Positions 28,599 to 35,960 of a stretch of DNA of 64,000 nucleotides are shown in pieces (positions within the stretch are counted from its first letter, which is position 1; the number at the start of each line of letters is the position of its first letter). Position numbers and translations under genes: made by a program. The stretch covers positions 62,001 to 126,000 of the forward strand of contig NZ_JACJDV010000006.1 of NCBI RefSeq assembly GCF_014163735.1. Direction: 5' to 3'. This DNA is from Shewanella sp. SR44-3. Lineage in GTDB: Bacteria; Pseudomonadota; Gammaproteobacteria; Enterobacterales; Shewanellaceae. The notes under the pieces are model-generated. The model ran no database searches and was not told where the DNA came from. It worked only from the letters and a program-made list of their open reading frames with translations.

Positions 28599-28924
28599 GT
28601 TAACCTTTCCAAGTGTGGGAGGTGAGTGCATTTCTTTGCTCACCCCGGTGGCATTATTACCACGGCTAATTACCCGTATCTAAAGACTTAGGATAAGAAG
28701 CTCGGAGAACCGTCAGTGCTTATTATAGACATGTCTAATTTAAATCAAACAGCCTATTTTTGTGTTTCCCCTTCTATAGACCGGAAATCAGCGGCTTTTG
28801 TGACGCAGCTCACCTCAGGAATAACATACTTGCTGCTGTGCCAACGGTGTTTTTTAAGGTAAGGTAAACACATAAAAAAATGACAACACCCGCCTATAGT
28901 CGGGGATTAACTAAAGGTGAAAAC
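28599..28924. promoter_or_regulatory. Divergent regulatory region moaA / ETF-QO with CRP-like site
   Basis: Besides the riboswitch this region holds TGTGACGCAGCTCACC at 28799-28814, a near-consensus CRP site (TGTGA-N6-TCAC). It lies about 110 bases before the ETF-QO start and about 100 bases beyond the riboswitch, so it could serve either promoter. In Shewanella CRP is a main regulator of anaerobic respiration, which would fit molybdoenzyme supply. Confidence 0.55.
28601..28700 (-). ncRNA. Molybdenum cofactor (Moco) riboswitch
   Basis: The leader of moaA on the minus strand matches the Moco RNA motif as I know it from E. coli moaA. In order: GATACGG pairing with CCGT (near 28680-28661), AATGCCACCGGGG, the stem GGTGAG / CTCACC around AGAAATG, then CTCCC and TGGAAAGGT just before the start codon. 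The last element carries the ribosome site, so ligand binding would act on translation. It would control the whole moaACDE-modABC run. Boundaries are approximate. Confidence 0.88.
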
Positions 28925-30571
28925 ATGGAACGCGAATCAATGGAATTCGACATAGTTATCGTCGGAGCAGGTCCTGCTGGTTTAGCCACGGCCTGTCGTT
29001 TGATGCAGATATCAAAAGATGCCAATAAAGAGATCACTGTCTGTGTCGTTGAAAAAGGCTCAGAAGTCGGTGCTCATATACTTTCTGGTGCAGTATTCGA
29101 GCCTCACGTGCTCGATGAGCTCTTCAGTGACTGGCGTGATGATGCTCCCCTTAAAACCAAAGTCACAGATGACGAGATCTACTTACTCAACTCTGATGCT
29201 CATTCCCTACATATCCCTAATACCTTCGTACCAAAAACAATGCACAACCAAGGTAATTATATTATCAGTGTCGGCAATCTTGCCCGTTGGTTGGCTGAAC
29301 GTGCAGAAGCTTTAGGAGTCGAAATATTCCCAGGTTTTGCCGCCAGCGAAATGCTATTTAATGAAGACAATAGCGTTAAAGGCATCTTGATTGGTGACAT
29401 GGGTGTCGGCGCAGATGGTCAGCCTAAAGACAGTTACATGCCAGGCATGGAGCTGCACGCTAAATACACTGTACTTTCTGAGGGTTGCCGCGGCCACCTT
29501 GGCAAGCAGTTGATTGAAAAATATCACTTAGATGCCGGTAAAACCCCACAGCATTACGGTCTAGGCTTTAAAGAAATTTGGAAAATCCCTGCTGAGCAAC
29601 ATACTGAAGGGAAAGTGGTTCATACTGGTGGCTGGCCGCTCAATAACGGTTCGTCTGGTGGTGGTTTCCTCTATCACATGGAAGACAACCAAGTTGCCGT
29701 CGGTTTAATTATCGACCTTAACTATAAGAACCCACACCTAAGCCCATTTGATGAGTTTCAGCGTTATAAAACTCATCCGCTCATTGCACGTACTCTAACG
29801 GGAGGAGAACGCTTAAGCTATGGTGCTCGCGCTATCGCCAAAGGCGGCTTTAATTCATTACCTAAGATGAGCTTCCCCGGCGGCTTGTTGATAGGCTGTG
29901 ATGCTGGAACATTAAATTTTGCCAAAATTAAAGGCACTCACACTGCAATTAAGAGTGGTCTTGTAGCAGCCAGTACCTTAGGTGAGGCATTGATTGCTGG
30001 GGTTGAAGCTGGCAAAGACTTAGATTGCTTCGGTCAGCGTATCAGCGAAAGCTGGTTACATGAAGAATTACATCAATCTCGTAATTTCGGCCCAGCACTG
30101 CATAAGTTTGGCACTTGGATGGGTGGCGCCTTTAACTATATCGACCAGAACTGGTTTGGTGGCAAAATCCCGATCACATTAAAGGATGAGTCAGCAGATC
30201 ATGCTCAGATGGGCCTAGCTAAAGACTTTAAGACTATCAATTACCCTAAAGCCGATGGCAAATTAAGCTTTGATAAACTGTCTTCGGTATTTCTATCTAA
30301 TACCTTCCATGAAGAAAACCAGCTCTGCCATCTACGTTTAAAAGATGCCAGTATTCCAATCTCAGTAAACTTAACTAAATTTAATGAGCCCGCCCAGCGT
30401 TATTGTCCTGCTGGCGTGTATGAAATTGTCGAAGAAGCCGGTGAGAAGAAATTTGTTATCAATGGACAAAACTGCATTCATTGCAAAACCTGTGATATTA
30501 AAGATCCCAGCCAAAATATCACTTGGGTAACCCCAGAGGGTGGCGGCGGTCCTAACTACCCAAATATGTAG
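28925..30571 (+). CDS. Electron-transfer flavoprotein-ubiquinone oxidoreductase
   Basis: Passes electrons from ETF to the quinone pool during fatty-acid and amino-acid oxidation; peripheral on the inner membrane. It has 548 residues from the ATG at 28925 (AAAGGTGAAAAC upstream); the open frame starts 15 codons earlier. FAD site DIVIVGAGPAGLATA, the ETF-QO blocks LSGAVFEP and GGWPLNNGSSGGGFLYH, and a C-terminal 4Fe-4S ferredoxin-like segment with CPAGVYE and CIHCKTCDIKDP. No etfAB genes are adjacent. A terminator follows. Confidence 0.96.
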   Translation: MERESMEFDIVIVGAGPAGLATACRLMQISKDANKEITVCVVEKGSEVGAHILSGAVFEPHVLDELFSDWRDDAPLKTKVTDDEIYLLNSDAHSLHIPNTFVPKTMHNQGNYIISVGNLARWLAERAEALGVEIFPGFAASEMLFNEDNSVKGILIGDMGVGADGQPKDSYMPGMELHAKYTVLSEGCRGHLGKQLIEKYHLDAGKTPQHYGLGFKEIWKIPAEQHTEGKVVHTGGWPLNNGSSGGGFLYHMEDNQVAVGLIIDLNYKNPHLSPFDEFQRYKTHPLIARTLTGGERLSYGARAIAKGGFNSLPKMSFPGGLLIGCDAGTLNFAKIKGTHTAIKSGLVAASTLGEALIAGVEAGKDLDCFGQRISESWLHEELHQSRNFGPALHKFGTWMGGAFNYIDQNWFGGKIPITLKDESADHAQMGLAKDFKTINYPKADGKLSFDKLSSVFLSNTFHEENQLCHLRLKDASIPISVNLTKFNEPAQRYCPAGVYEIVEEAGEKKFVINGQNCIHCKTCDIKDPSQNITWVTPEGGGGPNYPNM

Positions 30572-30599
30572 CATGCGCCACAATTTGGTATATTTTTTC

Positions 30600-30630
30600 C
30601 AAACGCACTCAAAATGAGTGCGTTTTTTTA
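30600..30630 (+). terminator. Terminator after ETF-QO gene
   Basis: AAACGCACTC and GAGTGCGTTT form a 10-bp stem with an AAAAT loop and a run of seven T. Confidence 0.9.
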
Positions 30631-30797
30631 TTATATTCGACTAATATTGGCGCTATTCAACTTAAACACACTAAGTGTTGCAACTAAGTCGTAAGCTTGA
30701 TACTAAGTTGATATTACTATGTTTATTTTATGCTTTTAGTCAACTATTTTGCCTAGCAGCCGATAAACCCTGAGTAACCCACAAAGGTAGTTTATAG

Positions 30798-32717
30798 ATG
30801 AATTATTTCAACTCGCTCACCATCAAACAAAAGATACTTATGACTGTTGCTTTCGCGGTATTACTGTCGACCATTTTGGTTGGAGTACTAAGCCAGCGCA
30901 GCGCAAAAAATGTTATTGAGCAGCGCATGCTTGGATCTGAGCTACCGAGTCTGTTAGTGCAAATTCGCAATAAAGTCGAAATGGACATTAGCGGGCTAAT
31001 GAATGCTGCTGAACAACTTGCCAGTAGTCGCATGCTATTGCGCTGGCTCCAAGATGGACGTCCTAGCGAGCAAGAGGCCTTAGTCACATCCCAACTCAAA
31101 GACTTAACCTTGCAATATGATTTAGCCCAAGCCTCCTATGCCGACAGACAAAGTGCAGCTTATTATACTCAAGATGGCTTCTTGCGAGTGCTTCAACCAG
31201 ACCAAGACGGTTGGTTCTTTGGATACCGTGACAGTCGTCAAGAAAGAATGCTCAATGTATTCACCGAGGCTAATGGTGAAGTCAAACTATTCGTCAACTA
31301 CCAGCAACCTGATGGTCGCGGTTTAGTGGGGCTGGCAAAATCTTTAGACGATATGGTGGCCTTGCTCGCCTCGTTTAAAATTGAAAAATCAGGTTTTGTG
31401 TTCCTTGTGAATAATGCCGGTGGCGTGACTCTGCACCAAAACAAGAGTTTTATTGGTAAAGCTAAGTTAGAGCAACTTTACCCCAACATTCAAACTAGAG
31501 AACTTCTAAGCAAAAATAACTTCAACTTAGTCAAGGCTGATGTTGATGGTCAACATATGTTGGTCGCCTCAAGCTATATTCCCTCTATGGATTGGTATTT
31601 GGTCGCCCAGGTACCTGAAGCTGAAGTGTTCGCACTACTGGAAGAATCGGCATATCAAACCTTAGTTTTAACTGCTCTCGTTGCTGGTGCATTTATATTT
31701 CTAGCCTTGTTTGTGGCAAGCTCAGTAAGCCGACCCATTACTGTCGTGGCTGAGATGTTTCGCAATATTGGCGAAGGTGAAGGCGATTTACGTCAACGTT
31801 TACCTGTTAAAGGCGAAGATGAGCTTGCGCAACTTGCCAAGGGCTTTAATAGCTTTATCAGCAAAATCCAAGAGTCCATCATAGAAGTTGCCGACACCAG
31901 TCAACAACTCGGCTTGTCCGCTAAGGATGTTTCGTCTCAATCGAATCTCACCCTCAGCGACAGTCAAATCCAGAAAGACCGCACCATGATGGTGGTCACG
32001 GCTATTAATGAAATGGGTGCCACAGTTAATGAAATTGCCAGCAACGCAGCGCAAGCCGCAGTAACGGCAAGGGATGCTGATAAAGGCGCTGTTGAAGGTC
32101 AAAACGTCGTTATCCGTGCTCGCACCACCATTAATCAATTGTCTAAAGACGTTGAGTCGGTAGGCGAAGTGATTGAATCTCTCGCAACCCACACTAAATC
32201 CATTGGCAGTATCTTGGATGTTATCAGAGCGATTTCAGAGCAAACTAACTTATTGGCATTAAATGCCGCCATTGAAGCTGCGCGTGCTGGTGAAGCAGGT
32301 CGGGGTTTTGCCGTTGTTGCTGATGAGGTGCGTAATTTAGCATCACGTACTGCGGCGTCAACCAACGAAGTACAGGCTATGATTGATAAATTACAATCAG
32401 AATCGGGCCGCGCTGTTGATGCTATGTCGCAGAGCCGTTCACGCTCACGTGAAGGTGTCGCAGCAGTAGATGAAGCCAGCCAATCTTTAAGTGGGATTAG
32501 CGAGCAAATTGCTATGATAAGCGACATGAATATACAAGTTGCCGCAGCCACTGAAGAGCAATCTACCGTAGTTGAAGAAATTAACCGTAACGTCACGGAA
32601 ATTAATGACATTACCCATAGAACAGCTAATACAGCTCAAGCTGCTGCTCAGGCTAGCCAATCCCTGAATCAATTAGCCCATAGGCTTGATTCTTTGGTAG
32701 CTCGCTTTAAGGTTTAG
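30798..32717 (+). CDS. Methyl-accepting chemotaxis protein
   Basis: A 639-residue inner-membrane chemoreceptor. TM1 lies at about residues 11-30, a 250-residue periplasmic sensing domain follows (double-Cache-like size, with [16 protein letters not shown] and GWFFGYRDS), TM2 is at about 288-310, then HAMP and the signalling domain. The hairpin tip [21 protein letters not shown] is fully conserved. GAGAAA-like upstream context is poor, but ATG 30798 with AAAGGTAG upstream is clear. No attached CheW-binding pentapeptide for CheR is seen at the C-terminus. Ligand unknown. Confidence 0.95.
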   Translation: MNYFNSLTIKQKILMTVAFAVLLSTILVGVLSQRSAKNVIEQRMLGSELPSLLVQIRNKVEMDISGLMNAAEQLASSRMLLRWLQDGRPSEQEALVTSQLKDLTLQYDLAQASYADRQSAAYYTQDGFLRVLQPDQDGWFFGYRDSRQERMLNVFTEANGEVKLFVNYQQPDGRGLVGLAKSLDDMVALLASFKIEKSGFVFLVNNAGGVTLHQNKSFIGKAKLEQLYPNIQTRELLSKNNFNLVKADVDGQHMLVASSYIPSMDWYLVAQVPEAEVFALLEESAYQTLVLTALVAGAFIFLALFVASSVSRPITVVAEMFRNIGEGEGDLRQRLPVKGEDELAQLAKGFNSFISKIQESIIEVADTSQQLGLSAKDVSSQSNLTLSDSQIQKDRTMMVVTAINEMGATVNEIASNAAQAAVTARDADKGAVEGQNVVIRARTTINQLSKDVESVGEVIESLATHTKSIGSILDVIRAISEQTNLLALNAAIEAARAGEAGRGFAVVADEVRNLASRTAASTNEVQAMIDKLQSESGRAVDAMSQSRSRSREGVAAVDEASQSLSGISEQIAMISDMNIQVAAATEEQSTVVEEINRNVTEINDITHRTANTAQAAAQASQSLNQLAHRLDSLVARFKV

Positions 32718-32763
32718 CACCGACCTAAGCTTACATTTAGAAAGTCTAGTGCTAGGCTTCCAA

Positions 32764-32803
32764 TAAAAAAGCCGTTAACTTATTAAGTTAACGGCTTTTT
32801 TTA
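32764..32803. terminator. Bidirectional terminator between the chemoreceptor and PfkB genes
   Basis: AAAAAAGCCGTTAACTTA pairs with TAAGTTAACGGCTTTTTT around a short loop. T-runs occur on both strands and it lies between convergent genes. Confidence 0.93.
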
Positions 32804-32834
32804 TAGTACAAATAGTGCCAATAATATTGTAATA

Positions 32835-33710
32835 CTAAGCCAATGAGTCTGCTGCTATAGCTCCCAGATACCTTTGCAATTCCTCTCCAGGTATTGAGCT
32901 TGGAGTTTCAACCGCAAATGCTGCCCAGCGCGCGCCTTCAGCCATCGCAGTAACGATATTCATGCCCAAACAGAGCCCATGGATAACCCCAGCCGCATAA
33001 GCATCACCAGCACCTGTGGTATCAACCACATTAGCGCTAACAGCTGGTACTTGCTGTACTTGATAAACTTCATCTTGATCTTGACTGTAAACCAAGGCGC
33101 CAGCCTCTCCATCGGTAACAATAAAATGCCTAAGGCTGTCACCCGATAGCTGCGTTGCAAATTCCCAAGGACTTAACTCACTACGCCCCGCTAGATCGCT
33201 TTTAGAGGCAATAAGCACATGGCAAGGTCTTGGCCTATCATCTTTTGCTAATTGCGCCACCACTAAGGTATGTGCCAATGCTGATTGCGCCCATAACTCG
33301 GCGCCTTGAGCCGATGAATTAATATAAAATGCCTGCCAATCATGCCACTTAGGGGCAGATTTGAGAATAAAAGCCGGCCTTTGGGGACGAATAATGGTTC
33401 GCTCACCGTCTGGGGTCATGACCAATAACATTTCGCAGGTATTACCGTCAAAACGCTGCACTAAACGACAATCTAAGCCGTAAGTGCTGGCTTTAGCTAA
33501 AATCCAATCGCCAATTTCATCGCTACCTACTTGGCTGACAATGGCGACATCATGCTGCGCCCATACCAAGCCAATTCCAGTGTTAGCTCCCCCGCCACCT
33601 AAGCGCAATCCACCATCTTGATAATGGAATCTGCCACCGGTTTGCAGTGGTTTATCTAAACGTAAAATTCTGTCGCAGTTTAAGTTAGCCAAGATCAAAA
33701 TATTTGCCAT
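32835..33710 (-). CDS. PfkB-family carbohydrate/nucleoside kinase
   Basis: A 291-residue ribokinase-like sugar kinase. The N-terminal di-Gly region GGGGANTGIGLVWAQ and the C-terminal anion hole with catalytic Asp, DTTGAGDAYAAGVIHGL, are intact. The N-terminus MANILILANLNCDRILRL is unusual for ribokinase but fits the broad family. Substrate cannot be read. It follows rlmF by 31 bases, with AGGA before the ATG at 33710, and no transport or catabolic genes adjoin. Confidence 0.9.
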   Translation of the reverse strand: MANILILANLNCDRILRLDKPLQTGGRFHYQDGGLRLGGGGANTGIGLVWAQHDVAIVSQVGSDEIGDWILAKASTYGLDCRLVQRFDGNTCEMLLVMTPDGERTIIRPQRPAFILKSAPKWHDWQAFYINSSAQGAELWAQSALAHTLVVAQLAKDDRPRPCHVLIASKSDLAGRSELSPWEFATQLSGDSLRHFIVTDGEAGALVYSQDQDEVYQVQQVPAVSANVVDTTGAGDAYAAGVIHGLCLGMNIVTAMAEGARWAAFAVETPSSIPGEELQRYLGAIAADSLA

Positions 33711-33741
33711 GGAGGTTTCCTAAGATTAAACAGAGCTGATA

Positions 33742-34797
33742 CTAACGCGATTGTTCACGTAATTTAGCCCAAGCTTGACGCTGAGCGTGACTTAGAAAAC
33801 TCCAGGCCAAAATACGAGTAATTTTATTGCCTTGGTGCATTTCTATTGTTTTCACTTCAATGGCATTTTGTTGTGCTAATTGTGCATAACAGGGCTTTAG
33901 ATTCTCAGACTTGGATACTAATGACGTAAACCACATACACTGTGCGGCAAAGGCTTTACTCTCTACTATCATATTTGCCAAAAATGCCGCCTCGCCCCCT
34001 TCACACCAAAGCTCAGCCTTTTGACCACCAAAATTAAGCTCAACTGTCGACTTAGTCATTTTAGGTTGTCGCTGGCCTTTATTCTTAGCAAGATTCCTCA
34101 GTTTACGCTGGGTGCCAGCACTAGCGTCAGCCAGTGAACGATGAAAAGGTGGATTACACAGGGTAACATCGAAGTACTCATCAGGCGCAATGACACCGCT
34201 AAATATCGCCTTAGGGTTAACTTGCAGCCTAAGACTAAGCTTGGAGGCTAACTGCGGATTATTCTCAACAATTTTCCGTACGTTATCCAATGAAACCTTA
34301 TCGATATCACTGGCCACAAATTGCCATGAATAGCTTTGAATACCCAACAAGGGATAAATGCCGTTCGCCCCAGTACCAATATCCAGCGCCCGTATTCTCC
34401 CATTAGCCCTAGCCTGATTATTCTCATTTAAGAGATCCGCTAAATAATGAAGATAATCCGCTCGACCTGGGATGGGGGGGCACAAATAGCCCTGGGGAAT
34501 ATCCCAATGAGTAATGCCATAATGGTGCAACAGTAATGCAGCATTAAGTTGCTTCACGGCATTAGGATCTGCAAAGTCGATAGAAGTATTACCATAAGCA
34601 TTAGGAGTAACAAAAACCGCCAATGCCGGATGCGCCTGAACTAACAAGGTAAAATCATAGCCTTTGTTATGAAGGTTTCGCGGATGCAAGGTTTTAACTA
34701 ACGACTTAGATACTGTGGGAGTCACAGTTTTTTTCTTGGCGCTGCGCCGCTGAGTCATCCCAGGGCGCTTGTCCTGTTTAGGAGGGAACTTTGACAT
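33742..34797 (-). CDS. rlmF: 23S rRNA (adenine1618-N6)-methyltransferase RlmF
   Basis: Methylates A1618 of 23S rRNA. It has 351 residues. A basic N-terminal extension (RRSAKKKTV) precedes the family start LHPRNLHNKGYDF. The SAM motif is ALDIGTGANGIYPLLG, and the catalytic NPPF of N6-adenine methylases appears as LCNPPFHRS. The ATG at 34797 lies 4 bases after the FliL-like gene, so the two are co-transcribed. Confidence 0.95.
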   Translation of the reverse strand: MSKFPPKQDKRPGMTQRRSAKKKTVTPTVSKSLVKTLHPRNLHNKGYDFTLLVQAHPALAVFVTPNAYGNTSIDFADPNAVKQLNAALLLHHYGITHWDIPQGYLCPPIPGRADYLHYLADLLNENNQARANGRIRALDIGTGANGIYPLLGIQSYSWQFVASDIDKVSLDNVRKIVENNPQLASKLSLRLQVNPKAIFSGVIAPDEYFDVTLCNPPFHRSLADASAGTQRKLRNLAKNKGQRQPKMTKSTVELNFGGQKAELWCEGGEAAFLANMIVESKAFAAQCMWFTSLVSKSENLKPCYAQLAQQNAIEVKTIEMHQGNKITRILAWSFLSHAQRQAWAKLREQSR

Positions 34798-34801
34798 GGG
34801 G

Positions 34802-35203
34802 TTAGTCGTATAAATAACGAGTAAATAAAAGGTTTACGACAAATCCACGGCCCGTTTCTTGCTCCATTAAACGATTGATCACTTCATAGCATTCCCGACG
34901 TATTTCCTCGCGACCAGTTAAAGACTTCACTTTGTTTTCCGCTTGATTACCTAAAATTTCTACGATTGCAGCACGCAGTAAAGGATCGTGATGTTCAATA
35001 GAAACAAGATCATCAGGGTTCTTAACCATCAGCTCGACACTTATTCGTACAAAGCCCATTTTCTTACGATTTGAGATATAGTTAGTAACGATTTCTGGCT
35101 CAAATCCATAGTAAGCATAATCTTCTAACGCAGCCTCTCCAGCACTTTGAGCATCAAAAGCCAATGTCAGCAATACCAATAGCGCAGTGGCAATTTTTTT
35201 CAT
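34802..35203 (-). CDS. FliL-like flagellar basal-body-associated protein (orphan)
   Basis: From the ATG at 35203 (133 residues, GGAGAG upstream) the protein has an N-terminal signal or anchor (MKKIATALLVLLTLAFDAQSA), then a FliL-type domain: YYGFEPEIVTNYIS, VRISVELMVKNPDDL, HHDPLLRAAIVEILG and a C-terminal NRLM / VVNLLFTRYLYD. FliL links stator and rotor in flagella, but no flagellar genes lie here. A paralogue with another envelope role is possible. It is transcribed with rlmF. Confidence 0.85.
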   Translation of the reverse strand: MKKIATALLVLLTLAFDAQSAGEAALEDYAYYGFEPEIVTNYISNRKKMGFVRISVELMVKNPDDLVSIEHHDPLLRAAIVEILGNQAENKVKSLTGREEIRRECYEVINRLMEQETGRGFVVNLLFTRYLYD

Positions 35204-35329
35204 AATAAAATGCTCTCCTAAAAATGGTTTTGGGTAGGCTTGAGCTAACGGGTCCATCGGGCCATCTACCCGCAAAATGATCGACATGATAAACTCAAAC
35301 GCTTTTAACTATATTGTAGCGAGTAATTG

Positions 35330-35908
35330 ATGAATGTGACTAGTCTTAGCTTCCCTTATGGTGAATCAATTCAGTGGTTTTCACCAGAAAGAGCCGATTC
35401 TATTGCAGAACCTCAGTTAAAAGACTGGTTATTAGCCACTGGCAGTTTAACCCTTAGATTAAAAAGCCTTTGCCATCACTTTGAAGTTAAGGTCCTAGGT
35501 GAGCAATTAAGCGCTATCTCACCAGCCGACAACGACCTAATCGAACCGGTATGGGTACGAGAAGTGCTACTCTGCCTTGACGATACCCCCTGGGTGTTTG
35601 CCCGCACTTTAGTGCCTCAAGCCCTGCTTGATTTTAAATCCCAAGCCTTTACTCAATTAGGCAATAAACCCTTAGGTGAACTGCTATACAGTAGCCCAGA
35701 GATTATTCCTGGAAAAATAGAGTTAGCAAGATTTGATAAGGACTGTAAGTTAGCACAATTGGCGGCATCACTAGCACAAGATGTCAGTGAACCACTTTGG
35801 GGACGTAGGCGCCATTTCAGCCTAAAACAGACAAATCTCACTGTCAGTGAAATATTCCTCCCAGCTGCAGTTGCTCACATTCATCAGCTGAAAAAAAAGA
35901 GAGGCTAA
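35330..35908 (+). CDS. ubiC: Chorismate lyase UbiC
   Basis: Splits chorismate into 4-hydroxybenzoate and pyruvate, the first committed step of ubiquinone synthesis. It has 192 residues from the ATG at 35330. Recognised by [13 protein letters not shown] (residues about 30-42), [28 protein letters not shown] and [10 protein letters not shown] with the active Arg and the terminal FLPA. Unlike E. coli, ubiA does not follow. It is divergent from the FliL-like gene. Confidence 0.94.
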   Translation: MNVTSLSFPYGESIQWFSPERADSIAEPQLKDWLLATGSLTLRLKSLCHHFEVKVLGEQLSAISPADNDLIEPVWVREVLLCLDDTPWVFARTLVPQALLDFKSQAFTQLGNKPLGELLYSSPEIIPGKIELARFDKDCKLAQLAASLAQDVSEPLWGRRRHFSLKQTNLTVSEIFLPAAVAHIHQLKKKRG

Positions 35909-35925
35909 TGCCTCTCTCTTGTTAA
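35890..35925. terminator. Hairpin terminator overlapping the ubiC stop codon
   Basis: AAGAGAGGC and GCCTCTCTT pair around a TAAT loop, and the ubiC stop TAA is in that loop. An eight-base T-run follows on the minus strand, so it is the better terminator for the convergent M6 peptidase gene. Confidence 0.8.
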
Positions 35926-35960
35926 TCTTATTTTTCAACACCACTTAGGTTGGGTCAATG

